A stretch of 64,000 bases of DNA from Mycobacterium sp. 852014-50255_SCH5639931 (lineage in GTDB: Bacteria > Actinomycetota > Actinomycetes > Mycobacteriales > Mycobacteriaceae): positions 186,001 through 250,000 of the forward strand of contig NZ_LZSV01000034.1 of the NCBI RefSeq assembly GCF_001665605.1, given 5' to 3'. The translations under genes and the position numbers were made by a program. Positions within the stretch are counted from its first letter, which is position 1, and each line of letters starts with the position of its first letter. Positions 42,793-53,894 of this stretch are shown here, piece by piece. Under the pieces are notes generated by a model. That model searched no databases. It was not told the origin of the DNA and worked only from the letters and a program-made list of their open reading frames with translations.

Positions 42793-43632
42793 TCACTTGA
42801 CGGGCTGAGCGTATTGGTGCGGTTTTGGTTGCCGCAAGGTGGTCACGTCGACTCGGTCGGCCTGCCGGACGGACATCCGCGCACCGACGCGCTTGATGCT
42901 GTCCTCGGCGCCGCCCGGAATGTTCATCGCCGCGGCCAGGGTGGGCGGATCGCCAATCGCCAGAATCGAATACGGGGGCGACAGCGTCTTGGTGTCGACC
43001 GTCAGCGAGCCAGGCATACCCACTACCCAGGTATCGACACCGACTCGGACGGATTGGTGCGCGTCGTTGATTTCGATCGCCTCGGCGCCGGCGGCACGCA
43101 GTTCGTTGATCACGTCGAGTATCACCTCCGGCGAAACCCCCGGCCCGGGGTCGTCGATCGTGACGGTGACGCCCGGGCCGGTGGCGCCGACCGCGCCGGC
43201 CAAGATGGACAGGGCCGCCAGCTTGGCCTGCGCGGCCTGGATGGCGGCCTGGTCGTTATTGCCGGACGCCTGCAGCGAATTCAGCGTGTTCTGCAGTTCA
43301 TTCACTTCGGCGTTGAGGGTGGCCTCGCGCTGCCGTAGCGAGTCCAACAACACCAACAAGTCCGCGGGGCGCGCCGTTTCCAGCGAATCGCCCGACTCAT
43401 TCTGGCGGACCTGCGTGACGATGGCCACGCCCAACAGCAGACACAACAGGGCCGCCAACATCCCGAAAGCCAGCCGGGAACGACCGCCGCGGACCAGCGC
43501 GGACAGTCCTGTGCGGCGCACCGGCCCGATCTCCGGGCGCCCGCGTTTGGCGGGAAGTTCGTGGCGGCCGTGCTGCGTAGGGCTTGCTACGTCACCACTT
43601 TCGGCGGCGCCGTCCGCCGGGTCCTGGCTCAC
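42793..43632 (-). CDS. DUF881 membrane protein (Rv1825-like)
   Basis: 279 residues. A cytoplasmic N-terminus is followed by one membrane helix (about residues 55-74, [20 protein letters not shown]), a coiled-coil ([20 protein letters not shown]) and the DUF881 domain ([20 protein letters not shown] ... [12 protein letters not shown]). Rv1825 has been described as involved in surface or biofilm properties in M. marinum, if I recall correctly; treat this as uncertain. GTG 43632 is chosen for its strong AGGAGG site; an in-frame GTG at 43668 is weaker. Confidence 0.85.
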   Translation of the reverse strand: MSQDPADGAAESGDVASPTQHGRHELPAKRGRPEIGPVRRTGLSALVRGGRSRLAFGMLAALLCLLLGVAIVTQVRQNESGDSLETARPADLLVLLDSLRQREATLNAEVNELQNTLNSLQASGNNDQAAIQAAQAKLAALSILAGAVGATGPGVTVTIDDPGPGVSPEVILDVINELRAAGAEAIEINDAHQSVRVGVDTWVVGMPGSLTVDTKTLSPPYSILAIGDPPTLAAAMNIPGGAEDSIKRVGARMSVRQADRVDVTTLRQPKPHQYAQPVK

Positions 43633-43677
43633 GCTGGCCTCCTGCCCGTCATGGCGCCGCTCCTCCACATCGCTCCG

Positions 43678-44010
43678 TCACGCCCCGAACAGCCGGCGCC
43701 GCAAGGCGGCGGCGTTGCCGAAGATGCGGATTCCCAACACCACGATGATCGCCGTGGACAACTGCGTGCCCACGCCCAGCTGGTCGCCGACGTACACGAT
43801 CAGTGCGGCCACGAAAACGTTGAACACGAAGGAGATCACGAAGACTTTCGGATCGAAGATGCGTTCCAGATAGGCGCGCAATCCCCCGAACACCGCGTCC
43901 AGCGCCGCGACCACCGCGATGGGCAGGTAGGGCTGGACGACCTCGGGCACGGCGGGGTGAAAGACCAGGCCGAGCACGATGCCGATCGCCAGCGCCGCGA
44001 TGCCGATCAT
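43678..44010 (-). CDS. Small basic membrane protein (DUF1290, sbp-like)
   Basis: 110 residues, four hydrophobic segments, with GIAALAIGIVLGLVFHPAVP, VVAALDAVFGGLRAYLERIF, and FNVFVAALIVYVGDQLGVG. DUF1290 genes usually lie between two DUF881 genes, as here, in Gram-positive bacteria, often near cell-division or cell-wall genes. The molecular role is unknown. ATG 44010 begins the first membrane helix and has GGGAAG upstream; the in-frame extension to 44079 overlaps the preceding gene. Confidence 0.84.
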   Translation of the reverse strand: MIGIAALAIGIVLGLVFHPAVPEVVQPYLPIAVVAALDAVFGGLRAYLERIFDPKVFVISFVFNVFVAALIVYVGDQLGVGTQLSTAIIVVLGIRIFGNAAALRRRLFGA

Positions 44011-44065
44011 GCTTGACTTCCCGTCCGGGACTCGCAAAGCCGTAGATGTCTGTCGAGGGCTGTTC

Positions 44066-44992
44066 TCACTGTGGCCCAATCTGTTTGGCGAACTTGATAT
44101 CCCGGATCGATCCAGCGGGCAGCGTCAGGCCGTCGGCGGCGTCCACGGTGACGACGACACCGTAGGAGACCTCAAGCAGCTTAAGGCGCTGTCGGCCGGA
44201 GCTCTGGTCGAAGACGTCCCGCATGGCGCGGGGCGGCCCCACTGCCAGGATCGTGTACGGGCTGCTGGTGGGATTGTTGTCAACCAGGATCGCGCCGCCG
44301 GCTTGCCGGATGGTCACGTTGGGCCCGATGCGGACCCCACCGACCGAAATCGCCTCGGCGCCGCTGGCCCACAACGAGTTGACGACCAGCTGTAGATCCC
44401 GGTCCAAAATGATCTGCCTGCTGCCGCCGAGCCGCTGCTTGGAAACGTCGGAAAGGTTCGGGCTGGCGCCCGGATCGGTCACGGTGACCTTCAGCCCTGG
44501 GCCGATGACCGCCGTGCTGGCCGCCGCGAGGCCGAGCGCATCGAGGCGGGCCAGCAACCGCTGCCCTTCGGCGTCGTCGGCCAGTGCGCGGCGCTGCACG
44601 CCATCCACCTGGGAGGACAGTTCGGTGCGCCGCTGGGCGAGTTTGGCCGCAGTTTTCTCGGTGGAACGCACATTGCCCAGCAGCAGTTGCTGCGCCGAGC
44701 GCACACCGGGGGCGACCGAGCGGGCCTGCGCGACGGCGGCGGCGAAGACCATGGCGATCAGCAGCGCCGCCAATGCCTGCCACAGCCAGCCGAGGGCGCG
44801 GTCGCGCCCGTGCGCATGCGCCGCGGCGTCGCCGCGTTTGGCCGCCGCCGCGGCGTACCCGGGGTCCAGGTGCTCGGAGAGCAGGGCGCGCAGCAGGGAC
44901 GGCACCGGGATCAGCTGCGGGCGCGCCGCCACGTGGGCGCTGCGCCCGGCGTTGGGGTCGTAGCCGCCGAGCAGGCGGTCCGGGTCAGCCAT
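44066..44992 (-). CDS. DUF881 membrane protein (Rv1823-like)
   Basis: 308 residues. After a polar N-terminus (1-65) comes one membrane helix ([20 protein letters not shown], about 67-87), a coiled-coil with [20 protein letters not shown] and a C-terminal DUF881 domain ([34 protein letters not shown]). It is paralogous to the DUF881 gene downstream and brackets the sbp gene. ATG 44992 overlaps the end of pgsA2 by eight bases, indicating coupled translation. Confidence 0.85.
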   Translation of the reverse strand: MADPDRLLGGYDPNAGRSAHVAARPQLIPVPSLLRALLSEHLDPGYAAAAAKRGDAAAHAHGRDRALGWLWQALAALLIAMVFAAAVAQARSVAPGVRSAQQLLLGNVRSTEKTAAKLAQRRTELSSQVDGVQRRALADDAEGQRLLARLDALGLAAASTAVIGPGLKVTVTDPGASPNLSDVSKQRLGGSRQIILDRDLQLVVNSLWASGAEAISVGGVRIGPNVTIRQAGGAILVDNNPTSSPYTILAVGPPRAMRDVFDQSSGRQRLKLLEVSYGVVVTVDAADGLTLPAGSIRDIKFAKQIGPQ

Positions 44993-45614
44993 GTTCGACC
45001 GCCTTCGGCGCGGCGGGCGGGCGTCCACCGTGTTTGACCCGGGGCATCCGGCGCAGCACCAACGTCATCTGCACCATGTACTGCGCGAACGCCCACAGGT
45101 AGCCGTACATGCCCCAGATCAGGAACGCCCAGCCGCAGGCCCCGACGACCCGGCTCCACAGGGCGTCCCACGTCCCGAGTAGCACCAGCGGAAAACCGGA
45201 CATCAACGCGAACGTGGCGGCCTTTCCGATGTAGGTGACGGGCAGCGCGGACAGCCCGCGGCTCCACAGCAGCGGCAGCGTCGCGGCCAGCAGCCCGTCG
45301 CGCACCAGCAGGATGGCGACAAACCACCACGGCACGATCCCGCTCAGCGCCATCACGACGGGAACGCAGACCATGTAGAGGCGGTCGACCGCCGGGTCGA
45401 GCAGCACGCCGAGCCGCGACGACTGATCGAGCAGCCGGGCGATCTTGCCGTCGGCCCAGTCGGACGCACCGCTGAACATCAAGATCCCGACCGCCCACCC
45501 GTTGGCGTGCGCCACCAGCAGGGCGTAGATGAACACTCCGATGAGCACCAGGCGGATCGCGCTCAGCGCGTTGGGGACCGTCAGCACCCGATTGGGCGGA
45601 AGCGCCGGCTCCAT
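44985..45614 (-). CDS. pgsA2: CDP-alcohol phosphatidyltransferase (PgsA2)
   Basis: 209 residues, five or six membrane segments. The CDP-alcohol signature is complete: [10 protein letters not shown], then eight residues, then GVLLDPAVD, giving the metal-binding aspartates. PgsA2 (Rv1822) was named for phosphatidylglycerophosphate synthesis, but its substrate in mycobacteria is not settled. ATG 45614 matches the M. tuberculosis length; the longer in-frame start at 45656 would fall in the repeat and the promoter. A TAAGGT -10 (45623-45628) sits eight bases before the ATG, so pgsA2 and the DUF881 cluster likely have their own promoter. Confidence 0.88.
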   Translation of the reverse strand: MEPALPPNRVLTVPNALSAIRLVLIGVFIYALLVAHANGWAVGILMFSGASDWADGKIARLLDQSSRLGVLLDPAVDRLYMVCVPVVMALSGIVPWWFVAILLVRDGLLAATLPLLWSRGLSALPVTYIGKAATFALMSGFPLVLLGTWDALWSRVVGACGWAFLIWGMYGYLWAFAQYMVQMTLVLRRMPRVKHGGRPPAAPKAVEHG

Positions 45615-45640
45615 AAGCCGTGACCTTAGTCGAACGCCGG

Positions 45641-45700
45641 GTGCGCGGCTGGACACACACTCGGTCGCCAGTGTGCGGCTGGACGCACATTCGGCGCCCG
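45641..45700. repeat. Tandem 30-bp imperfect repeat between secA2 and pgsA2
   Basis: Two adjacent 30-base units, 45641-45670 and 45671-45700, agree at 23 positions. Each contains a small inverted repeat; the second is perfect, TGTGCG-GCTGGA-CGCACA. It lies 11 bases beyond the secA2 stop. It could act as a terminator or be a mobile-like short repeat. Confidence 0.7.
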
Positions 45701-45711
45701 CCGTCGACGAC

Positions 45712-48036
45712 CTAGCGGAAAACGCCGGGCAGGCTCAGCGTGGACAGCGTGTCGTCGGACAGCGGGTTGTCGTTGACCATGTAGGTCCACGTCGAGGTGG
45801 GCCGGGCCAGCTTGGACAGATCCAGGCCCTGTTCCTCCTCGAGGACGTTCGCCGTCTCGAACGTCTGCTGCGCCGCCTCGATCGCATCCGCGGCCAGCGA
45901 CGCGAATGCGTCGACCGCCAGCCGGTGGAACTCGTCCAGCGGATTCTGCCGGCCCAGCGCCCGCAGGTGGATGCTTTCGCGGATGTCCGCGAGGTACGCC
46001 AGATGATCGGCCCAGCCGCGGTCGAGGTGATAGAGCATGATCTGCCGGCAGATCCTCTCGAGGCGATCCTCGGGAATGTCCTTCGACAACTCCTTATACC
46101 GCTTGGGCGCGAGCTCGGCGAGCTCCTCGCGCGCACTTGCGGTGCGCAGCAACGTGTTTCGCCGATCGACGATGATGGCGCGCTGCTGGGCGATCAGCTG
46201 GTTGTAGCGCCAGGTATTGGCGTGCACATCGAGCATCCGGCCCTCGGCGACGCGCTGGGCGTGGTCGAGCAGCCCGGCCGCCTTGGGGCTGACGATGCGG
46301 CCGTCCTCGTCGGTTTCCATGGGTAGCTTGTTGCGGTCGAGGTTGGCCGCCACGACGTCGTCTTCCCAACTCGAGAAGAACACCGACGAGCCGGGGTCGC
46401 CCTGGCGTCCGGCGCGGCCGCGCAACTGGTTGTCCAGCCGCTCGGTGTGATGCCGCCCGGTGCCGACCACGTGCAGCCCGCCGAGTTCGGCGACCCTGTC
46501 GTGGTCGGCCTCGTCGGAGCCGCCGAGCCGAATGTCGGTGCCGCGCCCCGCCATCTGCGTCGACACCGTCACCACCCCGTACTTGCCGGCCTCGGCGATG
46601 ACCTCGGCTTCCTCGGCGTCGTTCTTCGCGTTGAGCACCACCGCGGGCACGCCCCGGCGCAGCAGCCGCTCGTGCAGTTCCTCGGATTCGGCCACGTCCC
46701 GCGTGCCGACCAGCACCGGTTGCCCGGTCTCATGCACCTCGGCGATGTGCGCGACGATTCCGTCGTTCTTGGCCGCGGCCGTGATGTAGACGCGGTCGGA
46801 CTCGTCTTCGCGAATGTTGGGCTCATTCGGCGGAATTGGGGACACGCCGAGCTTGTAGAACTGGCGCAGCTGCTCCCCGGCGGCCAGCGCGGTGCCGGTC
46901 ATGCCGCACACGGTTTCGTAGCGGTTGATCAGTGCCTGCACCGTGATCGTGTCCAGCACTTCCCCGGTCTCGGTGGTCTCGATGCCCTCCTTCGCCTCCA
47001 CCGCGGCCTGCAGGCCGTCCGGCCAGCGCTGCAGTTGGGCGATGCGGCCGCGGGCGGCGTTGATCAGGTGCACCGCGTCGTCCCGGACGATGTAGTGCAC
47101 GTCGCGCTGCAACAGCACGTGCGCGTGCAGCGCGACGTTGACCTCGGTCAGGGTCGTGCCGACGTGCTCCTCGGAGTAGAGGTCGATGCCGCCGAGCGCC
47201 TTCTCGACCTTGCGCGCCCCGACGTCGGTCAAATGGACGTTGCGGCTGTCGGCGTCGGTCTCGAAGTCGGTGTCCGGTTTCAGCTGGCCGACCAGCTTGA
47301 TGATCTCCAGCCGCGGCGTTTCCCGGTGCGTGGTGCCGGCCAGCACCAGCGGCACCAACGCCTCGTCGACGAGCACCGAGTCGGCCTCGTCGATCAGGGC
47401 CACGTCGGGGTTGGGCGACACCAGGTCGTCGACGTCGACCACGAGTTGATCGCGCAGCACGTCGAAACCGATCTCGTTGACCGAGGCATACGTGACGTCG
47501 CAGCCATAGGCGGCGCGGCGCTCCTCGCTGGTCGACTCGGCCGTGATCCAGCCGACCGTCAACCCCATCGCCTCGATGAGCGGGCCCATCCACTCCGCGT
47601 CACGGCGGGCCAGGTAATCGTTGATGGTCACCACGTGGACGTGCCGCCCGGCCAGGGCGTAGCCGGCAGCCGCGATCGCTCCGGAGAGCGTTTTGCCTTC
47701 ACCCGTGGCCATTTCGATGACGTCGCCGGCGAGCATGCGCAACGCGCCGAGCAGCTGCACGTCGAACGGGCGCAGCGTGGTCGCCCGTTCGGCCGCCTCC
47801 CTGGCGATCGCGAGGAATTGCGGGATGTCCTCGGACTCCGCGAGATCGTCCAGCTTAAGCAGACCGGCGGCCTTGCGGAGCTGCTCGTCGGTGAGGCCGG
47901 CGGCCTCCTCGTCATACTCGGACGAGTCGGTGACCTGGGAAAGGGATCGGTTGCGGTTCTTTTCCGTGCTGGCGCCGAGCAGTCGCCAAAATCGGCTGCT
48001 CAGGCCGCCGGGTTGCGCGCGGGAGGTCTTTGGCAC
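45712..48036 (-). CDS. secA2: Accessory Sec ATPase SecA2
   Basis: 774 residues, shorter than housekeeping SecA, as usual for SecA2 because the C-terminal zinc-binding linker is absent. Walker A MATGEGKT has Lys115; Walker [14 protein letters not shown] and the C-terminal helicase motifs ([28 protein letters not shown]) are intact. SecA2 drives export of a small set of proteins linked to survival in macrophages in M. tuberculosis (Rv1821). Start GTG 48036 follows a TACCGT -10 (48043-48048) by six bases, a leaderless layout. Confidence 0.95.
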   Translation of the reverse strand: MPKTSRAQPGGLSSRFWRLLGASTEKNRNRSLSQVTDSSEYDEEAAGLTDEQLRKAAGLLKLDDLAESEDIPQFLAIAREAAERATTLRPFDVQLLGALRMLAGDVIEMATGEGKTLSGAIAAAGYALAGRHVHVVTINDYLARRDAEWMGPLIEAMGLTVGWITAESTSEERRAAYGCDVTYASVNEIGFDVLRDQLVVDVDDLVSPNPDVALIDEADSVLVDEALVPLVLAGTTHRETPRLEIIKLVGQLKPDTDFETDADSRNVHLTDVGARKVEKALGGIDLYSEEHVGTTLTEVNVALHAHVLLQRDVHYIVRDDAVHLINAARGRIAQLQRWPDGLQAAVEAKEGIETTETGEVLDTITVQALINRYETVCGMTGTALAAGEQLRQFYKLGVSPIPPNEPNIREDESDRVYITAAAKNDGIVAHIAEVHETGQPVLVGTRDVAESEELHERLLRRGVPAVVLNAKNDAEEAEVIAEAGKYGVVTVSTQMAGRGTDIRLGGSDEADHDRVAELGGLHVVGTGRHHTERLDNQLRGRAGRQGDPGSSVFFSSWEDDVVAANLDRNKLPMETDEDGRIVSPKAAGLLDHAQRVAEGRMLDVHANTWRYNQLIAQQRAIIVDRRNTLLRTASAREELAELAPKRYKELSKDIPEDRLERICRQIMLYHLDRGWADHLAYLADIRESIHLRALGRQNPLDEFHRLAVDAFASLAADAIEAAQQTFETANVLEEEQGLDLSKLARPTSTWTYMVNDNPLSDDTLSTLSLPGVFR

Positions 48037-48100
48037 AGGTCAACGGTACGCGAACCGCGGACCGCCGCCGCGGGGCGCGACACGCCGCCCGTCGGGCCCC

Positions 48101-49744
48101 TCAGGCCAGGTTCGAGCGGCGTGGGTAGGCGACGTTGGGGTCGGTGAGGACGTTGACGACGGCGGGCAGGCCGCTGGCGAAGGCGCGTTCCAGCGCGGGC
48201 CGCAGCTCGGCCGGCGCGGAGACCAGCTCGCCGTGGCCACCCAGGGCACGCACCACCTCGTCGTAGCGGGTGCCCGGACGCAGTTCCGCCACCACCGAAT
48301 AGCCGTACAACGCCTCCATGGGGTGCTTTTCCAGCCCCCAGATTCCGTTGTTGCCGATCACCGAGACGACGGGCACGTTGTGCCGAACCAGGGTGTCCCA
48401 TTCCATGCCGCTGAAGCCGAAGGCGCCGTCGCCCTGCAGGAGGACGACCTGACGGTCCGGCCGGGCGAGCTTGGCTGCCAGGGCATAACCGGGGCCCGAG
48501 CCGAGGCAGCCGAAGGGGCCGCTGTCCAGCCAGCAGCCCGGTTGGTAGCTGTCGATCACCCGTCCGGCGTAGGACCCGAAGTCACCGGCGTCGATGACGA
48601 CGATCGCGTCGCGGTCCAGCATTGGCGCCAGCTCCGCATACACCCGCATGGGATGCAACGGGACGCGGTCGTCGGCGAGCTCGGTCTTCTCCTTGCCGCG
48701 CGCCGCGGTTTCGGCCGCCCGCAGGTCGTCGATCCACACTCGATGGTCGGTCCCGCCGCCGGCGGCCAGCGCCGCGAGTGTTGACAGCAGGTCCCCATAG
48801 AGCTCGGCCTCAACCGGGCGGGGATGTTTGCGCTCGGGTTCGGCCCGGTCCACCACGATGAGCCGGGTTTGTGGCCCGAACACGGCGCCGAAGCCGAGCC
48901 GGAAGTCCATGGGGACACCGACGATCAGCGCAACGTCCGCCTCCCCCAACGCTTTTCCGCGCACCCGGGAGAAGGCCAACGGGTGATCGGCGGGCACCGC
49001 GCCGCGAGCCATCCCGTTCATCAGCACGGGGATTTGCAGTTCCTCGGCGAGGCGCAGCAGCGCCGCCTCCCCGTGTCCCCACCAGACGTTGGTGCCCGCC
49101 ATGATCACCGGCCGCTGCGCCGCCGAGAGCAGGCCGGCGGCGCGACCCAGCGCGTCGCCGTCGGGAGTGGGCCCCGGCGCCAGGTCGGTAAGGGCCCCGG
49201 GGCGGCCGTGATCCTCGGACATGGAAAACACGTGGTCCATGGGGAAGTCGACGAAGCCGACGCCCGACGGGGCGCCGACCGCCGCCAGCAACGCCTCGTC
49301 GACGAGCCGGCCGGCGTCCCCGGCCGACTGCGCGGTGGCGGCGAAGCGGGCCAGCGGCGCCACGAACGGCACGTGATCGATCTCCTGCAGCGAGCCCATG
49401 CCCCACCGCTGCGCGGGCGCCCGGCCGCCCAAAACGACCAGGGGCGACTGGTTCTGCTGAGCCGCCGCCATCGCGCTCATGCCGTTGGTGACGCCCGGCC
49501 CCGCGGTGAGCGCGGCGACGCCGGGCACCCTCGTCACTTTCGACCACCCTTCGGCGGCGAAGGTCGCGGTCTGCTCGTGGCGGGTATCGATCAGCCGAAT
49601 CCCTTCCTCGCGGCAGCCGTCGTAAACGGAAAACAGGTGGCCACCCGACAACGTGAAGACGGTGTCGACACCGCTGGCGCGTAGGCGCCGCGCGATGAGC
49701 CGGCCGGCGTGCAATGTTTGTGTGGGGATGGCGTCGGTGCTCAT
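48101..49744 (-). CDS. ilvG: Acetolactate-synthase-like TPP enzyme
   Basis: 547 residues. The N-terminal [20 protein letters not shown] and the catalytic Glu in [15 protein letters not shown] are followed by the C-terminal TPP motif [15 protein letters not shown] ... VIGNNGIWG. It resembles the large subunit of acetohydroxyacid synthase but, as with M. tuberculosis IlvG (Rv1820), could be a related enzyme (for example an oxalyl-CoA decarboxylase-like or pyruvate-type TPP enzyme). ATG 49744 is preceded by TAGGCT (49751-49756) with a six-base gap, a leaderless layout. It is divergent from the BacA-type transporter. Confidence 0.86.
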   Translation of the reverse strand: MSTDAIPTQTLHAGRLIARRLRASGVDTVFTLSGGHLFSVYDGCREEGIRLIDTRHEQTATFAAEGWSKVTRVPGVAALTAGPGVTNGMSAMAAAQQNQSPLVVLGGRAPAQRWGMGSLQEIDHVPFVAPLARFAATAQSAGDAGRLVDEALLAAVGAPSGVGFVDFPMDHVFSMSEDHGRPGALTDLAPGPTPDGDALGRAAGLLSAAQRPVIMAGTNVWWGHGEAALLRLAEELQIPVLMNGMARGAVPADHPLAFSRVRGKALGEADVALIVGVPMDFRLGFGAVFGPQTRLIVVDRAEPERKHPRPVEAELYGDLLSTLAALAAGGGTDHRVWIDDLRAAETAARGKEKTELADDRVPLHPMRVYAELAPMLDRDAIVVIDAGDFGSYAGRVIDSYQPGCWLDSGPFGCLGSGPGYALAAKLARPDRQVVLLQGDGAFGFSGMEWDTLVRHNVPVVSVIGNNGIWGLEKHPMEALYGYSVVAELRPGTRYDEVVRALGGHGELVSAPAELRPALERAFASGLPAVVNVLTDPNVAYPRRSNLA

Positions 49745-49837
49745 AACCGCAGCCTATCCAGATCCTTCGGGTACCTTCGCCGGAGGATTTGAAGTTCCGG
49801 CAGCGTCCACCAGCTCGACCCCGAGGAGATAGCGACC

Positions 49838-51763
49838 ATGGGCCCGAAGCCGTTCAAGCCGTCGATCGACTGGTCGACGGCCACCGTGGATTCCCTGCGG
49901 TGGGTAGCCATCGCGTGGGTCGTCAGCGCGGTGGTGCTGTTCATCGTGCTGGTCGCCTTCAGGTATCTCACGCCCTGGGGCCAGCAGTTCTGGCGGATCA
50001 CGCGCGGTTACTTCGTCGGTGCGGACAGCGTGCGGGTGTGGGCGATGCTGGGCGTGCTGTTGCTGTCCGTACTCCTGTCCGTGCGGCTGATGGTGTTGCT
50101 CAGCTACCAGGGCAACGACCTGTACACCGCGGTACAAAAAGCGGTGCAGGGCCTCGCGGCCGACGACGAAAACGTCAAACAGTCCGGGATACACGGCTTT
50201 TGGATGTCGATCGCGATCTTCATCGTGTTGGCGGTCTTGTACGTCATCCGGTTCATGGTGGACATCTACCTGACGCAGCGTTTCATCATCGCCTGGCGTA
50301 TGTGGCTGACGGGCAATCTCACCGACGACTGGCTCGCCGGCCGGGCTTACTACCGGGACTTGTTCATCGACCACACCATCGATAACCCCGACCAGCGCAT
50401 CCAGCAGGACATCGACATCTTCACCGCGAATGCGGGTGGTACCCCGAACATCCCCTCGAACGGGACGGGCAGCACCCTGCTGTTCGGGGCCGTGAACGCG
50501 GTGGCCTCGGTGATCTCCTTCGCGGCGATCCTGTGGAATCTGTCCGGCAACCTGAACGTGTTGGGCGTCGAGCTCCCGCGCGCGATGTTCTGGACCGTCC
50601 TGATCTACGTGCTGATCGCCACGCTGGTGGCGATCTGGCTCGGCCATCCGCTGATCTGGCTCAGCTTCAACAACGAGAAGCTGAACGCCGCGTTCCGGTA
50701 CGCCTTGGTCCGATTGCGCGATGCCGCAGAGGCGGTGGGCTTCTACCGCGGCGAGCGAGTGGAGCGGGCGCAACTGTGGCGGCGCTTCACCCCGATCATC
50801 GACAACTACCGCAAGTTCGTCCGCCGGACCATCATCTTCAACGGCTGGAACTGGTCGGTGTCGCAGGCAATCGTTCCGCTGCCCTGGGTGATTCAGGCGC
50901 CGCGCCTGTTCGCCGGCCGGATCGACTTCGGCGACGTTGGGCAAAGCGCGACGGCCTTCGGCAATATTCAGGATTCGCTGTCGTTCTTCCGCAACAACTA
51001 CGACGCGTTCGCGGCCTTCCGCGCGTCGATCATCCGGTTGCACGGGCTGGTCGACGCCAACGACAAGGGCCGCGCCCTGCCGACCATCTTGGTCAAGCCG
51101 AGCGAAGAGGCTCCTGTCGAGCTTCGCGACATCGAGGTGCGCACGCCGGCCGGCGATCGGCTGATCGACCCGCTCGATGTTCAACTCGCCGAGGGCGATT
51201 CGCTCGTGATCACCGGGCGTTCCGGTGCCGGCAAGACCACGCTGCTGCGCAGTCTGGCCGAGTTGTGGCCGTACGCGTCCGGGACCCTCTGCCGTCCGCA
51301 GGGCGACAACGCGACGATGTTCCTGTCGCAGTTGCCGTACGTGCCGCTGGGCAGCCTGCGCACCGTGGTGTGTTACCCGAACTCCCCGGACGACGTCTCC
51401 GATGCCGAGCTGCGAGAGGTGCTCACCAAAGTCGCGCTGGCGCCACTGCTGGACCGGCTCGACGAAGAGCGGGATTGGGCCAAGGTGCTGTCCCCGGGCG
51501 AGCAGCAGCGTGTCGCCTTCGCGCGCATCCTGCTCACCAAACCCAAAGCGGTCTTCCTGGACGAGGCCACCTCCGCGCTGGACGAGGGCCTGGAATTCGC
51601 GTTGTACCAGCTGATGCGGACCGAGCTGCCGGACTGTGTGGTGGTCAGCGTCAGTCATCGGCCCACCGTCGAACAGCACCACGAACAAGAGCTGCAATTG
51701 CTCGGCGGCGGGCCGTGGCGGCTGGGACCCGTGGAGGAGAAGAAGGAACCCGCGCGCGTCTAG
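49838..51763 (+). CDS. bacA: BacA/SbmA-type ABC transporter
   Basis: 641 residues. An N-terminal six-helix membrane domain of the SbmA/BacA type (residues 20-330; [35 protein letters not shown]) is fused to an ABC domain with Walker A GRSGAGKT (460-467), signature [15 protein letters not shown] and Walker [13 protein letters not shown]. In M. tuberculosis Rv1819c imports vitamin B12 and hydrophilic peptides such as bleomycin. GAGGAG precedes ATG 49838. The TAG stop overlaps that of the flavoprotein gene in CTAG (51760-51763). PE_PGRS33, next to it in M. tuberculosis, is absent. Confidence 0.9.
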   Translation: MGPKPFKPSIDWSTATVDSLRWVAIAWVVSAVVLFIVLVAFRYLTPWGQQFWRITRGYFVGADSVRVWAMLGVLLLSVLLSVRLMVLLSYQGNDLYTAVQKAVQGLAADDENVKQSGIHGFWMSIAIFIVLAVLYVIRFMVDIYLTQRFIIAWRMWLTGNLTDDWLAGRAYYRDLFIDHTIDNPDQRIQQDIDIFTANAGGTPNIPSNGTGSTLLFGAVNAVASVISFAAILWNLSGNLNVLGVELPRAMFWTVLIYVLIATLVAIWLGHPLIWLSFNNEKLNAAFRYALVRLRDAAEAVGFYRGERVERAQLWRRFTPIIDNYRKFVRRTIIFNGWNWSVSQAIVPLPWVIQAPRLFAGRIDFGDVGQSATAFGNIQDSLSFFRNNYDAFAAFRASIIRLHGLVDANDKGRALPTILVKPSEEAPVELRDIEVRTPAGDRLIDPLDVQLAEGDSLVITGRSGAGKTTLLRSLAELWPYASGTLCRPQGDNATMFLSQLPYVPLGSLRTVVCYPNSPDDVSDAELREVLTKVALAPLLDRLDEERDWAKVLSPGEQQRVAFARILLTKPKAVFLDEATSALDEGLEFALYQLMRTELPDCVVVSVSHRPTVEQHHEQELQLLGGGPWRLGPVEEKKEPARV

Positions 51764-53214
51764 CGCTTCCGGCCTGCGTGCGCTCCGGCGCGGCGGCCGA
51801 AGAACGAGCCCTCCCCCAGCTGCGTGCCGCTGGCGTAGCCCTTACCGTCCTGGGCGATGTTGGACGCGCACGCCCCGGCCGCGTACAGGCCCGGCACGAC
51901 GGTCCCGTCCTCGCGCAGCACCTCGCCGTCCACGGACGTGGCGAGCCCGCCGATGGTGAAACCGGCGTACATCGCCTTACCCAATGACATGTCGAACGCC
52001 CCCCACGGCCCGTGATCTTGTGCCGCAAGGAATTCGGGCTGCTTGTGAAAGTCGGGGTCCTCGCCGCGGGCGGCGTCGGCGTTGTACCGGTCCAGCGTCG
52101 CGACCAGGTTGCCCTCCGGAATGCCAAGTGCGGCTTCCATTTCCGGGACGGTCTCCCATCCGTCGATCAGCGGGACCAGCGGCATCTTGGGGTGCTCCAG
52201 GTGCGCCTCGTCGACGATGAGGAACGCCGCGCTGTCCGGCTGATCCATGATGAACCCGGAAGTCCTGGAATGGTAGGAATCCTCGGCGACGAAGCGCTGT
52301 CCCAGTTTGTTCACGATGATGCCCGTCAACAGGATCGACGGCGGGTACGGCGGAGCCGTGATGAAAATCTGGTCCATGTGCTCGGTTGCGCCGCCGGCCG
52401 ATACGCCCATCCGGATGCCCAGCCCGTCGTCGTAGGTGTTGCCCAGCACGAACGGTTTCTCGGCCAGCTTGGGGGTGTACTTGGCAACCATCTCCGGGTT
52501 CATCACGAATCCCCCGGCAGCGACGATCACCGACTTTGCTTTGATCGCACCGGTTTCGGAGAACTGCTTCCACATGACACCGCTCACCGAGCCCGAACCG
52601 TCCACGATGAGTTCGGTCGCGCCCGTCTCGTACCGGATCTGCACGCCCAGGTCCGCGGCGCGCTTCAGCAGCAGATCGATCACCATGCTGGCGCCACCGG
52701 TGTCTCCGGGCACGGGCACCTTGTGGCCGCGCGGCGCCGGCACCGCCTGCTCCAAGAAGGGCCAAACCTTCTCGTTGCCGGTGAACATCAAGCCCTCGGT
52801 GTTGGGCTGGATGACCGCCTTGCCCGGAAAGTAACTGCGCTCGAATTGAAAACCCAAGTCTTCCAGCCAATTGAAGTGCTCGACGCTGCCCTCGCAGTAG
52901 GCGCGGATCTTGTCGTGATCCGGCTGCCGGGACACGGCGACCAGGTACTTGTACATCTCCTCCGGCGAGTCGGCGTGCCCGGTGGCCTCCTGAACCGCCG
53001 TTCCTCCACCCAAATAGAAGTGGCCCCCGGCAAGCGAAGTCGTGCCGCCCGCCGCCGCGGCGCGCTCCAGCACCAGCACCTTCGCCCCGGCGGCCGCCGC
53101 ACTGACGGCGGCGCAGCCGCCCGCGATGCCGAAGCCGACCACCACCACGTCGACGTCATCTGACCACGACGTCACGTCGTCCGCGCTGACCGTTGCCGGT
53201 ATTTCCGTGCTCAC
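51760..53214 (-). CDS. FAD-binding flavoprotein of the fumarate reductase/KstD-like superfamily
   Basis: 484 residues. The N-terminal dinucleotide fold [19 protein letters not shown] with [13 protein letters not shown] binds FAD, and the C-terminus [22 protein letters not shown] and [15 protein letters not shown] complete the site. This places it with FAD-dependent dehydrogenases that act on steroid-like or dicarboxylic substrates. It is Rv1817 by order; the substrate is not known. GTG 53214 ([13 protein letters not shown]) is used because AGGAGG is ten bases upstream; GTG 53223 would leave almost no spacing. Confidence 0.86.
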   Translation of the reverse strand: MSTEIPATVSADDVTSWSDDVDVVVVGFGIAGGCAAVSAAAAGAKVLVLERAAAAGGTTSLAGGHFYLGGGTAVQEATGHADSPEEMYKYLVAVSRQPDHDKIRAYCEGSVEHFNWLEDLGFQFERSYFPGKAVIQPNTEGLMFTGNEKVWPFLEQAVPAPRGHKVPVPGDTGGASMVIDLLLKRAADLGVQIRYETGATELIVDGSGSVSGVMWKQFSETGAIKAKSVIVAAGGFVMNPEMVAKYTPKLAEKPFVLGNTYDDGLGIRMGVSAGGATEHMDQIFITAPPYPPSILLTGIIVNKLGQRFVAEDSYHSRTSGFIMDQPDSAAFLIVDEAHLEHPKMPLVPLIDGWETVPEMEAALGIPEGNLVATLDRYNADAARGEDPDFHKQPEFLAAQDHGPWGAFDMSLGKAMYAGFTIGGLATSVDGEVLREDGTVVPGLYAAGACASNIAQDGKGYASGTQLGEGSFFGRRAGAHAGRKR

Positions 53215-53263
53215 TGGCGCCACTCCTCCTCATCGCTGAGCACTGCATCGTCGCTGGGGCGAC

Positions 53264-53764
53264 TCACCGCTGCTCCTGTTTGATGTAGTCGTAAAACGCC
53301 CTCATCTCGGGCGCGATGTACGCGATCTCAACAAACGGCACCGCCGCCTGCGGCGCTGACACATAGGCGAACTGAATCCCGCCGGGCATCACGCCTTGCT
53401 GCACGACCGCGGCGCCGAATTCCACGGCCTCGGCCAACACCGCGTCGAACTGCTCGGGGTTCTCGGCCTCCATGCAAATGTGGTGCAGACCGGGCCCGGA
53501 TTCGCGCAGAAAGTCACTATAGATGTTCTCCCCGCGGATGGGTTGGATCAGTTCCAACTGCATGTCGCCGAGATAGCTCAGCGAGATGCTGGCGACGAAA
53601 TCGGCTGGCTTGCCAAGGTAGCTGCAGGATTCCGGAGCAAAGTGCACGTCGGGTATGCGGACCCATTTGCGCACTCCTAACAAGCCGGTGAGGGCGGTTT
53701 CGGTCGCATCCAGGTCGGTGGTAACCCACGCGATCTGCGTTGGCGATTGAACGGGAAGGGTCAT
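53264..53764 (-). CDS. VOC-superfamily (glyoxalase-like) protein
   Basis: 166 residues with the paired beta-alpha-beta VOC fold: IAWVTTDLDATETALTGLLG, MQLELIQPIRG, GLHHICMEAENPEQFDAVLAE and VPFVEIAYIAPE. The metal-binding residues (His in GLHHIC and Glu in FVEIAYI) appear to be present. VOC enzymes include glyoxalases, dioxygenases and epimerases; the reaction here is unknown. The gene lies 49 bases upstream of the flavoprotein gene on the same strand and may be its operon partner. TATCCT (53773-53778) is a good -10 just before ATG 53764. I do not recall it at this site in M. tuberculosis. Confidence 0.78.
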   Translation of the reverse strand: MTLPVQSPTQIAWVTTDLDATETALTGLLGVRKWVRIPDVHFAPESCSYLGKPADFVASISLSYLGDMQLELIQPIRGENIYSDFLRESGPGLHHICMEAENPEQFDAVLAEAVEFGAAVVQQGVMPGGIQFAYVSAPQAAVPFVEIAYIAPEMRAFYDYIKQEQR

Positions 53765-53894
53765 CGTCTCGCAGGATAGTCCAGTGGCTCGGCAGCCAGA
53801 AAGGCCCGCGAAAACTTTGCCATGGTGAGCGGCTCCTGCGCTCCGCAGGCTGGGTGAACATGTTCTAATTCCGGCCGGCGGCCGGCCCGGGCCG

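Noticed and set aside
44911-45690. Open frame spanning the tandem repeat and pgsA2
   Set aside because: Off-frame to pgsA2, whose CDP-alcohol motif is complete in the other frame; the open frame is a shadow.
46447-48147. 566-codon plus-strand open frame
   Set aside because: Antisense shadow of secA2, whose ATPase motifs are intact.
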